A stretch of 64,000 nucleotides of DNA from Pseudomonas turukhanskensis (GCF_027922365.1 NZ_BSFN01000001.1:199671-263670), one strand, 5' to 3'. Numbered from the stretch's first letter, positions 42,332-51,337 are shown. The notes: a model not told the origin generated them from the sequence alone. Program-made: numbers and translations.

Positions 42332-42365
42332 GTAGCGGCGGATATCGCCAATGGCGATATTGGCC
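42332..42365. repeat. dispersed palindrome, GAATATCGCC family (copy 2)
   Basis: GTAGCGGCGGATATCGCC AAT GGCGATATTGGCC, 14 bp after ubiA. It matches the family at 9139, 60454 and 62669, with some drift. Confidence 0.65.
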
Positions 42366-42410
42366 TTCGGTCGCGAACCAGGGTGGCAACGCGGGAAGTA
42401 GCGCAATGTT

Positions 42411-42428
42411 CTGTCACACAGCTGCAAT
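42411..42428 (+). promoter_or_regulatory. Pho box upstream of phoB
   Basis: CTGTCACACAGCTGCAAT matches the CTGTCAT-N4-CTGTCAT tandem half-site pattern of PhoB operators, with changes in the second half. It lies 55 bp before the phoB start and predicts phosphate-starvation autoinduction of phoBR. Confidence 0.7.
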
Positions 42429-42482
42429 AATTCCGTTATCTAATGCGGCGCAAGACAGATTAAACGACCCGAGGTTGGCTCC

Positions 42483-43172
42483 ATGGTTGGCAAGAACATC
42501 CTGATCGTTGATGACGAAGCGCCGATTCGCGAAATGATCGCTGTTGCGCTGGAAATGGCTGGGTACGAGTGCCTGGAAGCCGAAAATACCCAGCAAGCCC
42601 ACGCCATCATTGTCGATCGCAAGCCCGACCTCATCCTGCTCGACTGGATGCTGCCCGGCACCTCCGGCATCGAACTGGCCCGACGCCTCAAGCGCGACGA
42701 GCTGACCGGGAATATCCCGATCATCATGCTCACCGCCAAAGGTGAAGAGGACAACAAGATCCAGGGTCTGGAAGTAGGCGCAGATGACTACATCACCAAG
42801 CCCTTCTCGCCACGCGAGCTGGTAGCGCGCCTCAAAGCCGTACTGCGCCGCGCCGGCACCGGCGACAGCGACACCCCGATCGAAGTCGGCGGCCTGCTGC
42901 TCGACCCCATCAGCCACCGCGTCACCATCGACGGCAAGCCTGCCGACATGGGCCCGACCGAATACCGCCTGCTGCAATTCTTCATGACCCACCAGGAACG
43001 CGCCTACACCCGCGGCCAGTTGCTGGACCAGGTCTGGGGCGGCAACGTGTACGTAGAAGAACGTACCGTCGACGTGCATATCCGCCGCCTGCGCAAGGCC
43101 TTGGGCGAGGTGTACGAGAACCTGGTACAAACCGTGCGCGGCACCGGGTATCGTTTCTCCACCAAAAGCTAG
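42483..43172 (+). CDS. phoB: phosphate regulon response regulator PhoB
   Basis: 229 aa. The receiver domain has acidic pocket [14 protein letters not shown], phospho-acceptor Asp in [11 protein letters not shown], and switch Thr/Lys in MLTAKGEED and [10 protein letters not shown]. The C-terminal OmpR-type winged helix (~130-226) has [25 protein letters not shown] and [12 protein letters not shown]. It activates pst, phoA-type and other Pi-starvation genes. phoR follows 18 bp downstream. Confidence 0.97.
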   Translation: MVGKNILIVDDEAPIREMIAVALEMAGYECLEAENTQQAHAIIVDRKPDLILLDWMLPGTSGIELARRLKRDELTGNIPIIMLTAKGEEDNKIQGLEVGADDYITKPFSPRELVARLKAVLRRAGTGDSDTPIEVGGLLLDPISHRVTIDGKPADMGPTEYRLLQFFMTHQERAYTRGQLLDQVWGGNVYVEERTVDVHIRRLRKALGEVYENLVQTVRGTGYRFSTKS

Positions 43173-43190
43173 TTCGGGAAAAAACCCAGA

Positions 43191-44489
43191 GTGAATCAAG
43201 ACTGGCGTGGCGTAGTTATCCGCCGCTTGTTACTGCTGATCGCCGGCTGCCTGCTGGTGGGCCTGATCAGTGGTGAATATGCCTGGAGCCTGGTGGTGGG
43301 CCTGGGTGCCTACCTGGGCTGGACCCTCGCTCAGTTGCTGCGTCTGCACAACTGGCTCAAGCACCACCAGACCGACCAGCCGCCGCCCGATGGCTATGGC
43401 CTGTGGGGCGAGGTATTCGACAGCATCTACCACCTGCAACGCCGCGACCAACGTGTGCGCGGGCGCCTGCAAGCGGTAATTGACCGCGTGCAGGAATCCA
43501 CCGCCGCGCTGAGAGATGCCGTGGTCATGCTCGACAGTGACGGCAATCTGGAATGGTGGAACCGCGCCGCCGAAACCCTGCTGGGCCTGAAAACCCCGCA
43601 AGACAGTGGCCAGCCGGTGACCAACCTGGTGCGCCACCCGCGCTTCAAAGACTATTTCGAACTGCCCGCACACCCCGAGCCGCTGGAGTTGATTTCGCCG
43701 GTCAACGATCGCATGCACCTGCAGTTCCACATCACGCAGTACGGCAATGGCGAACACCTGATGCTGGTGCGCGATATCACCCGCATGCATCAGCTGGAAC
43801 AGATGCGTAAGGACTTTATCGCCAACGTCTCCCACGAACTGCGCACGCCGCTTACCGTGATCTCCGGCTACCTGGAAACCCTGCTCGATAACGTCGACGA
43901 CGTGAACCCGCGCTGGCTGCGCGCGCTGCAACAGATGCAGCAGCAAGGCGGGCGCATGCAGAACCTGCTCAACGATCTGTTGCTGCTGGCCAAGCTCGAG
44001 GCCACCGACTACCCCTCGGATAACCAGCCGGTGTCGGTCGATTTGTTGCTGCTGTCGATCAAGGGCGATGCCCAGGCGCTGTCCAACGACCGCCACCGCA
44101 TCACGCTGGAAGCCGACAATAGCGTTCGCCTCAAAGGCAGCGAAGCGGAGCTGCGCAGCGCGTTCTCCAACCTGGTGTTCAACGCGGTGAAGTACACGCC
44201 CGACAACGGCGAAATCCGGGTGCGCTGGTGGGCCGACGAGCACGGCGCGCACCTCTCGGTGCAAGACAGCGGCATCGGCATCGACGCCAAGCACCTGCCG
44301 CGCCTGACCGAACGCTTCTACCGGGTAGACTCCAGCCGCGCCTCCAATACCGGCGGCACCGGGCTGGGGCTGGCCATCGTCAAGCACGTGCTGCTGCGCC
44401 ACCGCGCACGCCTGGATATCAGCAGCGTAATGGGCAAGGGCAGCACATTTACTTGCCACTTTGCGCCGGCGCAGGTGGTCAGACGGTAA
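43191..44489 (+). CDS. phoR: phosphate regulon sensor histidine kinase PhoR
   Basis: 432 aa from GTG. Two N-terminal membrane segments (~10-50), a PAS domain (~95-200, AVVMLDSDGNLEWWNRAAETLLGL), HisKA with phospho-His in FIANVSHELRTPLTVISGYLE and HATPase_c with N-box FNAVKYTPDNGEIRV, DSGIGID and GTGLGLAIVKH. There is no large periplasmic sensor, as usual for PhoR, which reads Pi status via the Pst transporter and PhoU. Confidence 0.97.
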   Translation: MNQDWRGVVIRRLLLLIAGCLLVGLISGEYAWSLVVGLGAYLGWTLAQLLRLHNWLKHHQTDQPPPDGYGLWGEVFDSIYHLQRRDQRVRGRLQAVIDRVQESTAALRDAVVMLDSDGNLEWWNRAAETLLGLKTPQDSGQPVTNLVRHPRFKDYFELPAHPEPLELISPVNDRMHLQFHITQYGNGEHLMLVRDITRMHQLEQMRKDFIANVSHELRTPLTVISGYLETLLDNVDDVNPRWLRALQQMQQQGGRMQNLLNDLLLLAKLEATDYPSDNQPVSVDLLLLSIKGDAQALSNDRHRITLEADNSVRLKGSEAELRSAFSNLVFNAVKYTPDNGEIRVRWWADEHGAHLSVQDSGIGIDAKHLPRLTERFYRVDSSRASNTGGTGLGLAIVKHVLLRHRARLDISSVMGKGSTFTCHFAPAQVVRR

Positions 44490-44614
44490 ACCTGCACTGT
44501 TCGACGCTGGGCAAGCGCGCCGCGAGCGGCTAGTCTGCTGATTCGCCTGGGCCTGTTGCCCGGCCCCTAATCGACACCCTTTACCTATAAATCCGGACAC
44601 TCTGAACCACCCCT

Positions 44615-45955
44615 ATGGACCCTTCTCCTAGTTACGACGCCGCCACGTATTTCGCCGACTTCGGCCTTATCCTCTTCGCACTCCTGCTGGTTCTGCTAAA
44701 CGGCTTCTTCGTTGCAGCGGAATTCGCCATCGTCAAACTGCGCGCCACCCGTGTGGACGCCATCGCCGCCAAGAACGGCTGGCGCGGCCATATCCTGCGC
44801 ACGGTGCACAACCAGCTCGACGCCTACCTGTCCGCCTGCCAACTGGGTATTACCTTGGCATCGCTTGGCCTGGGTTGGGTGGGGGAGCCGGCGTTCGCCG
44901 AACTGCTGACACCGCTGTTGCACAGCCTGGGCGTGGACTCGCCGCAGCTGGTGCACGGCATCGCGTTCTTCACCGCGTTCTTTATCATTTCCTACCTGCA
45001 CATCGTGGTGGGTGAGCTGGCCCCCAAATCCTGGGCGATTCGCCAGCCGGAACTGCTGTCGCTGTGGACGGCCGCGCCCCTGTACCTGTTCTACTGGGCC
45101 ATGTACCCGGCCATCTTTATCCTCAACGCCAGCGCCAACGCCATTCTGCGTATCGCCGGTCAGGGTGAACCCGGCCCGCACCACGAGCACCACTACAGCC
45201 GCGACGAACTGAAACTGATCCTGCACTCCAGCCGCGCCAGCGACCCGAGCGACCAGGACATGCGCGTACTGGCTTCGGCCGTGGAAATGGGCGAGCTGGA
45301 AGTGGTCGACTGGGCCAACTCCCGTGAAGACCTGGTGTACCTGAACCTGAATGCCGAGCTGCACGAAGTGTTCACCGTGTTCCGCCGCCACAAATACAGC
45401 CGCTACCCGGTGTACAACGAAGAGACCGAAGAATTCGTCGGCGTGCTGCATATCAAGGATTTGCTGCTGCACCTGTCGCTGCTGGAAATGCTGCCCTCGG
45501 CACTGAAAATCAGCGACCTGATGATGCCGGTGGAGCGCGTGACCCGGCATATGCCGCTGTCCAGCCTGCTGGAAGAATTCCGCAAAGGCGGCTCGCACTT
45601 CGCCCTAGTAGAAGAAGCCGACGGCAAGGTGATCGGCTACCTCACCATGGAAGACGTGCTGGAAGCCCTGGTGGGCGATATTCAGGACGAACACCGCAAG
45701 GCCGAGCGCGGCATCCTCGCCTACCAGCCCGGCAAACTGCTGGTGCGCGGCGACACACCGCTGTTCAAAGTCGAGCGCCTGCTGGGCGTTGACCTGGACC
45801 ATATCGAAGCCGAAACCCTGGCCGGGCTGATCTACGAAACCCTCAACCGCATGCCGGAAGAGGAAGAAGTGCTCGACGTTGAAGGCCTGCGCATCATCAT
45901 CAAGAAGATGAAAGGGCCGAAGGTGATTCTGGCCAAGGTTGTGAAGCTGGATTAA
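44615..45955 (+). CDS. CorC/HlyC-family membrane protein (CNNM/DUF21 plus CBS domains)
   Basis: 446 aa. The N-terminal CNNM/DUF21 domain (~15-200) has four hydrophobic segments (LILFALLLVLLNGFFVAAEFAIVKL; ACQLGITLASLGLGWVGEPAF). Two CBS repeats follow (~215-335; YSRYPVYNEETEEFVGVLHIKDLL, FALVEEADGKVIGYLTMEDVLEALVGDIQDE), then a C-terminal CorC_HlyC domain (~355-440). Relatives bind adenine nucleotides and move or regulate Mg2+/Na+. The last codons (VVKLD, stop) are copied in the downstream tandem repeats. Confidence 0.93.
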   Translation: MDPSPSYDAATYFADFGLILFALLLVLLNGFFVAAEFAIVKLRATRVDAIAAKNGWRGHILRTVHNQLDAYLSACQLGITLASLGLGWVGEPAFAELLTPLLHSLGVDSPQLVHGIAFFTAFFIISYLHIVVGELAPKSWAIRQPELLSLWTAAPLYLFYWAMYPAIFILNASANAILRIAGQGEPGPHHEHHYSRDELKLILHSSRASDPSDQDMRVLASAVEMGELEVVDWANSREDLVYLNLNAELHEVFTVFRRHKYSRYPVYNEETEEFVGVLHIKDLLLHLSLLEMLPSALKISDLMMPVERVTRHMPLSSLLEEFRKGGSHFALVEEADGKVIGYLTMEDVLEALVGDIQDEHRKAERGILAYQPGKLLVRGDTPLFKVERLLGVDLDHIEAETLAGLIYETLNRMPEEEEVLDVEGLRIIIKKMKGPKVILAKVVKLD

Positions 45956-46053
45956 TCCAGCTGCCAAGCCGCCGTCGTTCTCGCGCAGGCGGGAACCCAG
46001 AATTTCGCAGGAGAACGTCGGTGATTCAGCCATCACCGCGCCTGGGTCCCAGC

Positions 46054-46141
46054 CTACGCTGGGACGACGGTGAGTTGGGTGGCGGGCTTCGTTACCTTCC
46101 ACGCCACAACCATCTGCGCCGCCTTCTCCGCAATCATGATG
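46054..46141 (-). pseudogene. copy of the GMC oxidoreductase 3' end (unit 1)
   Basis: Read leftward it translates as IMIAEKAAQMVVAWKVTKP then ATQLTVVPA and TAG, a drifted copy of the GMC C-terminus (IMIGEKAAQMIVAGKVTNP, ATQPTVVPA). It has no upstream gene body. Confidence 0.8.
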
Positions 46142-46269
46142 ATGGCCACCGTTGTGAAGCTGGATACCAAGCTTCCAAGCAAAACCTCCGTCGTCCCGGC
46201 GCAGGCCGGGACCCAGAATTTTGCAGGAGAACGTCGGTGATTCGGCCATCACCGCGCCTGGGTCCCAGC

Positions 46270-46357
46270 CTACGCTGGGACGACGGTGGGTTGGGTGGCG
46301 GGATTCGTCACCTTCCACGCCACAATCACCTGCGCCGCCTTCTCCGCAATCATGATG
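46270..46357 (-). pseudogene. copy of the GMC oxidoreductase 3' end (unit 2)
   Basis: A second drifted copy, in frame to a TAG at 46270-46272, reading IAEKAAQVIVAWKVTNPAT and then QPTVVPA. It is the closest of the interior copies to the functional tail. Confidence 0.8.
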
Positions 46358-46480
46358 ACCACGGTTGTGAAGCTATACCGAGCTTCCAAGCAAAACCTCC
46401 GTCGTCCCGGCGCAGGCCGGGATCCAGAATTTCGCAGGAGAACGTCGGTGATTCGGCCATCACCGCGCCTGGGTCCCAGC

Positions 46481-46566
46481 CTACGCTGGGACGACCGTGT
46501 TTTGGGCGGCGAGCTTCGTTAACCTCCCCGCCTCTGCGCCGCCTTCTCTCTCCAATCATGATGATG
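46481..46566 (-). pseudogene. copy of the GMC oxidoreductase 3' end (unit 3, frameshifted)
   Basis: A third copy with more changes and about 4 bp missing where other units read CCACAATCAT, which breaks the frame. This explains the shorter 209-bp period of this unit. Confidence 0.75.
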
Positions 46567-46693
46567 ACCACGGTTGTGAAGCTGGATTAACCCAGCTTCC
46601 AAGCAAAACCTCCGTCGTCCCGGCGCAGGCCGGGATCCAGAATTTTGCAGGAGAACGTCGGTGATTCGGCCATCACCGCGCCTGGGTCCCAGC

Positions 46694-48322
46694 CTACGCT
46701 GGGACGACGGTGGGTTGGGTGGCGGGATTCGTCACCTTCCCCGCCACAATCATCTGCGCCGCCTTCTCGCCAATCATGATGCACGGCGCATTGGTGTTGC
46801 CGCTGATCAGCGTCGGCATGATCGAGGCATCGGCCACCCGCAGCCCTTGCACGCCAATCACGTCCAGCTGCGGCGTCACCACGCTCATGGCGTCCACGCC
46901 CATCTTGCAGGTGCCCACCGGGTGGAACACGGTGGCGGCGTATTCGCGGATATAGGCCATCAGTTGTTCATCGCTCTGCACCTGGGCGCCGGGCAGCATT
47001 TCCTTGCCGCGCAAACCGTCGAAGCTGCTGTCGGCCAATACTTTGCGCGCCAATTTCAGTCCTTCGATCAGCACCTTGGCGTCGTCCATATCGGCGAGAA
47101 AGTTGTAGTCGATCTCCAACTCCCGTTGCGGGCTCAGGCGCAGTTCACCAATGGACTTGGGCCGCAATACGCAGGTGTGCACGGCATAGCCATGCCCCCA
47201 CTCGAACAGCCGCCCACGGTGGCTGCGGTAACCAGGCACAAAGTGAAACTGCACATCCGGCAATGCGCCTGCCAACGGTGTACGGGCAAAGCCGCCGGCT
47301 TCGACGTAGTTGGTGGTCAGCCAGCCTTTTTTCTGCAGTAGATACTTGAAGGGCGAGGCCAGAATGCTGCCCAGCGACCCCCAGGAAAACCCGAGCGTAA
47401 GCGGGCTGGCCGAGCGCACGGTAACCAGGCCGTCGAGGTGGTCTTGCAGGTTTTTGCCGACGCCCGGCAAGTCACACACCACCGGCACACCGGCCGCTTC
47501 CAGCTCGGCACGCGGGCCGATGCCGGAGTTCAGCAGAATCTGCGGCGAACCCAGGGCGCCGGCACACAAAATCACTTCGCGGCTGCAGTTCAAGGTGACC
47601 GGCTGGCCGTCCTGAAGCAGGTTCAAACCGCGCACCTGCGTGCCTTCGAAGACAAGCGATTGCACGTTGCAGCCGGTCAGCACCTTCAGGTTCGGTCGGT
47701 CACTTACGGGTGCCACAAAGGCACGGTAGGCCGACAGTCGCTTGGCGTCTTTTTGCGTCAGGTTGTAGATGCCGGCGCCTTCCAAGTCGCCGCCATTGAA
47801 GTCGTCATTGGCCTTGATGCCTACACGCCCGGCCGCTTTTACAAACAGCGCCGACAGCGGGTTGGGGTCACGCGCACGGTCCACCAGCAGCTCGCCAAGG
47901 GTGCCGTGCAACGCCGGGTTCTGCCCCAGCAGGTTACGCTCGGATTTCTTGAATAGCGGCAGCACGTCCGCCCAGCTCCAGCCGACACAGCCTTGCTCGG
48001 CCCAGCGGTCGTAGTCCGATGCATCGCCGCGGATGTAGATCATGCTGTTCATCGAACTGGAACCGCCCAGGGCTTTGCCTCGCGGTGTATGCAGGCGGCG
48101 GTTGTTGAGTTCTTTCTGCGGCGTGGAAAAGAAATTCCAGCTGAAGACCTTGCTCTTGTACAAGGTGATGGTGCCGGCCGGGGTTTGCACCCGTGGGCTG
48201 GCATCGCTGCCGCCGGCTTCGAGCAGGCACACGCGCACGGCGGGGTCGGCGCTCAGGCGGTTGGCCAGCACGCAGCCGGCGGAGCCGGCGCCGACGATGA
48301 TGTAGTCGAATTGCTCAGACAT
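46694..48322 (-). CDS. GMC-family FAD oxidoreductase (choline/alcohol dehydrogenase type)
   Basis: 542 aa. The N-terminal FAD motif is IIVGAGSAGCVLANRLSADP (~6-25). The GMC signature 1 is around RGKALGGSSSMNSMIYIRG, and signature 2 is near GALGSPQILLNSGIGP. The catalytic His is in AATVFHPVGTCKMG, with an Asn in the SGNTNAPCIMIGEKAA end. Close family members are choline dehydrogenase (BetA) and the alcohol dehydrogenase AlkJ; length is nearer AlkJ-like enzymes and no betaine-aldehyde gene is adjacent, so the substrate is open. The last residues (TVVPA) and TAG stop lie within a palindromic element. Confidence 0.92.
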   Translation of the reverse strand: MSEQFDYIIVGAGSAGCVLANRLSADPAVRVCLLEAGGSDASPRVQTPAGTITLYKSKVFSWNFFSTPQKELNNRRLHTPRGKALGGSSSMNSMIYIRGDASDYDRWAEQGCVGWSWADVLPLFKKSERNLLGQNPALHGTLGELLVDRARDPNPLSALFVKAAGRVGIKANDDFNGGDLEGAGIYNLTQKDAKRLSAYRAFVAPVSDRPNLKVLTGCNVQSLVFEGTQVRGLNLLQDGQPVTLNCSREVILCAGALGSPQILLNSGIGPRAELEAAGVPVVCDLPGVGKNLQDHLDGLVTVRSASPLTLGFSWGSLGSILASPFKYLLQKKGWLTTNYVEAGGFARTPLAGALPDVQFHFVPGYRSHRGRLFEWGHGYAVHTCVLRPKSIGELRLSPQRELEIDYNFLADMDDAKVLIEGLKLARKVLADSSFDGLRGKEMLPGAQVQSDEQLMAYIREYAATVFHPVGTCKMGVDAMSVVTPQLDVIGVQGLRVADASIMPTLISGNTNAPCIMIGEKAAQMIVAGKVTNPATQPTVVPA

Positions 48323-48348
48323 GGATGGCCTCGGTCTGTACCAAAACC

Positions 48349-48448
48349 ACCGTCATCCCGGCGTAGGCCGGGATCCAGGCGCGGTGATGCAGAAGCACCG
48401 ACGTATTCCTGCGAAATTCTGGATTCCAGCCTGCGCTGGAATGACGGT
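48349..48448. repeat. ~100-bp palindromic (MITE-like) element upstream of the GMC gene
   Basis: ACCGTCATCCCGGCGTAGGC at the left pairs with GCCTGCGCTGGAATGACGGT at the right. The interior (CAGGCGCGGTGATG ... CACCGACGTATTCCTGCG) matches the element in the 46-kb tandem units but in opposite orientation. So the GMC gene is bracketed by inverted copies. There is no transposase. Confidence 0.8.
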
Positions 48449-48467
48449 GTGTGGGTGAAGAATGGGG

Positions 48468-49304
48468 TTAATGAACCTCAGCGAGGTCATCGTGCAGCAG
48501 CTCCAGAATCCGCCGCTTCATGCGAATAAACTCCGGCTCCATCACCACGTCCATGGAGCGCGGACGGTCGATGGGCACATCCAACACTTCCTTGATCCGC
48601 CCGGGCCGCGCGCCCATCACGTAGATGCGGTCAGCCAGCAGAATGGCTTCGTCGATGTCGTGGGTCACGAACACCACGGTCTTCTTGGCGTTACCCCACA
48701 CCTGCAACAGCAGCTGTTGCATCTGCAGGCGGGTCTGGCTGTCGAGGGCGCCAAAGGGTTCGTCCATCAAAAGAATCTGCGGGTCGTTGGCCAGGGCACG
48801 GGCAATGGCCACGCGCTGCATCATGCCGCCCGACAGTTGCTTGGGGTAATGCTGGGCAAACTTGGCCAGGCCCACTTCGTTGAGGTAGAACTCGACGATG
48901 GTGTTGATTTCATCACCCGGCAGACCGCGACGTTTGAGGCCGAACTCGATGTTCTGGCGCACGGTCAGCCAGGGAAACAGCGTGTAGCTCTGGAACACCA
49001 TGCCACGATCGGCGCCCGGCCCGTCGACCTTTTTGCCGCCGACATAAATGGCGCCGTCACTCGGCTCGGAAAGACCGGCCGTGAGGTACAGCAAGCTGGA
49101 TTTGCCGCAGCCCGAGGGCCCGACGATGACTGCAAACTGCTGGTCCGGCACTTCGAACGACACGTTGTCCAACGCCGTGAATGTCTCGCCACTGGGCGAC
49201 TGGTAACGCAGGCTGACACCCTCCACCTTCAGGCGGCTTTCAACGGCGGCGTACTCGCTTAAGGCCGGCATGATGTAGGGCTTGGTGGAGGCTACTGTGC
49301 CCAT
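48468..49304 (-). CDS. taurine/nitrate/sulfonate-type ABC transporter, ATP-binding protein
   Basis: 278 aa from ATG 49304, overlapping the permease gene by 13 bp. Walker A GPSGCGKSSLLYLTAGL, Q-loop FQSYTLFPWLTV, signature LSGGMMQRVAIARAL, Walker B ILLMDEPFGALD and H-loop FVTHDIDEAILL are all present. FPWLTV and the DIDEAI end are typical of the TauB/SsuB/NrtD group. Part of a three-gene importer (SBP, permease, ATPase). Confidence 0.93.
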   Translation of the reverse strand: MGTVASTKPYIMPALSEYAAVESRLKVEGVSLRYQSPSGETFTALDNVSFEVPDQQFAVIVGPSGCGKSSLLYLTAGLSEPSDGAIYVGGKKVDGPGADRGMVFQSYTLFPWLTVRQNIEFGLKRRGLPGDEINTIVEFYLNEVGLAKFAQHYPKQLSGGMMQRVAIARALANDPQILLMDEPFGALDSQTRLQMQQLLLQVWGNAKKTVVFVTHDIDEAILLADRIYVMGARPGRIKEVLDVPIDRPRSMDVVMEPEFIRMKRRILELLHDDLAEVH

Positions 49305-50095
49305 GCGGCAATCCTCAGACGGAGCAGGCGGAAAAGTTGGTCGGTGATCAGGCCCAGCAGGCCGATGATGGCGATGGCGAGGAAAATCACGTCCACCTGA
49401 AAACCACGCATGGCTTTGAGGCTGATGTAACCCAGGCCACTGGAGGCGGCCACCAGTTCGGCGACTACCAGGTAAGTCCAGGCCCAGCCCATGGTTACGC
49501 GCAGGGTGTCGAGCACGCCGGGCAGGGATGCCGGGCCGAGCACGTGAAACACCACATCGCGGCGGGTGGCGCCGAGGGTGTAGCTGGCATTGACCAGGTC
49601 CTTGGAAACGCCTTTGGACACATCGGCAATCATTACCAACTGCTGGAAGAAGGTGCCGAAAATAATCACCGCCACCCGCTGCTCCAGGCCGATGCCGATC
49701 CACAGAATGAACAGCGGCACGAACGAGGTCACCGGCAGGTAACGGATAAAGTTCACCAGGGGTTCGAGGAACGCCTGCACGATACGGAAGCTGCCCATCA
49801 GCAGCCCCAGCGGCACGGCCACCAGGGAGGAAATGGCGAAGCCGATCAGCACCACCTCAAGGCTGGCGCCCACGTGTTTGGCCAGGGTGCCATCGTTGGT
49901 CAGGCGCACGGCGGCATCGAACACCGCACCCGGTGTGGGCAGGAACATGTTGGGTACCACGCCGCCATACGACAGGCCGACCCACAGGCCCAGTACCGCC
50001 AGCCAGCACAGCGTGCTGGCGGCAAAAATGATTTTCACCGGCAGGCCGACCTTGGGGGTCAGGCAGCGGTTGATCCAGGAACGAGCAGTGGCCAC
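49292..50095 (-). CDS. taurine/nitrate/sulfonate-type ABC transporter, permease
   Basis: 267 aa from GTG 50095, preceded by GGAGG at a good distance; longer upstream readings run into non-hydrophobic sequence. About six membrane segments follow (IIFAASTLCWLAVLGLWVGLSYGG first). The EAA loop is DLVNASYTLGATRRDVVFHVLGPASLPGVLDTLRV. It matches the TauC/SsuC/NrtB group. Confidence 0.92.
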   Translation of the reverse strand: MATARSWINRCLTPKVGLPVKIIFAASTLCWLAVLGLWVGLSYGGVVPNMFLPTPGAVFDAAVRLTNDGTLAKHVGASLEVVLIGFAISSLVAVPLGLLMGSFRIVQAFLEPLVNFIRYLPVTSFVPLFILWIGIGLEQRVAVIIFGTFFQQLVMIADVSKGVSKDLVNASYTLGATRRDVVFHVLGPASLPGVLDTLRVTMGWAWTYLVVAELVAASSGLGYISLKAMRGFQVDVIFLAIAIIGLLGLITDQLFRLLRLRIAAWAQ

Positions 50096-50171
50096 AGCGC
50101 CACCTCCACATAAGGCAGGGAAACAAGGCACAGAGAAGCACGCCGCGTGCCGGAACACGCGGCGCGAAGGC

Positions 50172-51146
50172 TTACGGCGTGACGAAACGGGTATCCACCA
50201 GGTCGTCATAGCTCACCGCGAATGGCTTGCCTTGCAGCTCGCTCCAGGTTTCGTTGGCGAGTTTGATGATCTCGGCGATGTCGCCGGATTTACCTTTGGT
50301 GCCGAGCAGTTTCTCGCTCATTGCCTGGTCGTAGAACTTCACGCCCTTGGCTGCTTCTGCCAGGTCTTCAGGCTTGGACAGGTAGCCGCCCACGCCTTTG
50401 GCCATGATGGTGTAAGCCTCTTTTGGATGGTCCTTGGTGTACTGCACGGCCTTGTACAGACCGGCCACCAGGGCTTTCACATCCGCAGGCTGTTTCTCGA
50501 TCACATCACACGACAGCGCAACCACATCGACGATCACCCCCGGTGTGGCCGAGCTGTCGACCAGCACGTCGCCGGTGCCTTTCTGCTTGACCATGGTCAG
50601 GTTTGGCTCCCAGGTCACGGCGGCTGGAATACGGCCGGCGATAAAGGCGCTGGCGGCGTCGTCGGCGGTCATGTTCTGCACCTCGACGTCGGCCATGCTC
50701 ATGCCTTCTTTCTTCAGCAAATACGACAGCCAGAACTGCGACACCGAGCCCTCGTTTACGGCAACCGATTTGCCTTTGAGGTCTTTGATGCTCTTGATGT
50801 CTTTGGTGACCACGATGCCATCGCCGCCATGGCTTTCATCCAGCGCGGCCACGGTTTTGAAGCAGAAGTCTTTGGAGCGGTATTTGAGAATTTCGTCGAT
50901 GGTGGACGCTGAACCCGAGAGCTTGCCCGAGGCCTGAGCGGCCATGTACATGGAGGCTTCTTCAATGGTGGTCAGTTCCAGGTCCAGGCCGGCATCCTTG
51001 AAATAGCCAAGATCGCGGGCCAGGTACAGGGTGCCGTAGCCCACCCAGGTGGTGTGACCGATCGACAATTTGCCCGCCTGCGCACCCGTGGCGACGGCGG
51101 CTAGAACGAGGGACAGCGAGACACGCTTGAGCAAGGACTTACGCAT
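50172..51146 (-). CDS. taurine/nitrate/sulfonate-type ABC transporter, substrate-binding protein
   Basis: 324 aa with signal peptide (cleavage after GAQA). The NMT1/TauA-type fold shows IGHTTWVGYGTLYLARDLGYFKDAGLDLEL at the start and LKGKSVAVNEGSVSQFWLSYLL in the middle, with TWEPNL later. Members bind taurine, alkanesulfonates, nitrate, thiamine precursors or ureides; which applies is not visible. The adjacent transaminase and aldehyde dehydrogenase favour an amine (inference). Confidence 0.92.
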   Translation of the reverse strand: MRKSLLKRVSLSLVLAAVATGAQAGKLSIGHTTWVGYGTLYLARDLGYFKDAGLDLELTTIEEASMYMAAQASGKLSGSASTIDEILKYRSKDFCFKTVAALDESHGGDGIVVTKDIKSIKDLKGKSVAVNEGSVSQFWLSYLLKKEGMSMADVEVQNMTADDAASAFIAGRIPAAVTWEPNLTMVKQKGTGDVLVDSSATPGVIVDVVALSCDVIEKQPADVKALVAGLYKAVQYTKDHPKEAYTIMAKGVGGYLSKPEDLAEAAKGVKFYDQAMSEKLLGTKGKSGDIAEIIKLANETWSELQGKPFAVSYDDLVDTRFVTP

Positions 51147-51282
51147 GGAACACTCCCACAGCCTGAAGGCTTAGTTATTGATTGAATTGCGGGGCAGTAA
51201 TGGCCAGCGGCCAAGGTATTCCGTGACCCGGCCTCTGTCGGGCGGGGTTCTTGTTCTGCGGTGTTGCGTCATTCGGTGAAGC

Positions 51283-51337
51283 GGTGCGCGAAGCACACCC
51301 TACGAGGCGTACGACCGTAGGGTGTGCTTCGCGCACC
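51283..51337. repeat. dispersed inverted repeat, GTAGGGTGTGC family (copy 3, arms reversed)
   Basis: GGTGCGCGAAGCACACCCTAC (51283-51303) and its exact complement GTAGGGTGTGCTTCGCGCACC (51317-51337) form a perfect 21-bp inverted repeat with a 13-bp loop. The arms are in the opposite order to copies 1 and 4 (GTAGGG ends inward). Confidence 0.85.

Larger units (their letters stand above)
45938..46781. repeat. four tandem ~210-bp units between convergent genes
   Basis: Unit starts, taken at GTTGTGAAGCT, are 45938, 46151, 46364 and 46573, so periods are 213, 213 and 209 bp; the last unit ends near 46781. Each unit has three parts in order: the CorC-family gene's 3' end, a ~100-bp palindromic element (CGTCGTCCCGGCGCAGGC ... 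GCCTACGCTGGGACGACGG), and a copy of the GMC gene's 3' end ending CAATCATGATG. The first unit holds the genuine CorC tail; the fourth holds the genuine GMC tail. Interior copies are diverged. The junction TGGCCAcc versus TGGCCAagg in the CorC gene marks the recombination point. Confidence 0.9.

Noticed and set aside
45938..46781. CRISPR-like regular repeats
   Set aside because: The period is about 210 bp, the units are duplicated gene ends plus a palindrome, and there are no short repeats with unique spacers or cas genes.
45605..46784. Open frames through the tandem units giving repetitive peptides (RHPTHRRPSVGWDPG type)
   Set aside because: They are translations of the palindromic element on either strand, with no start signals and the same peptide in several copies.
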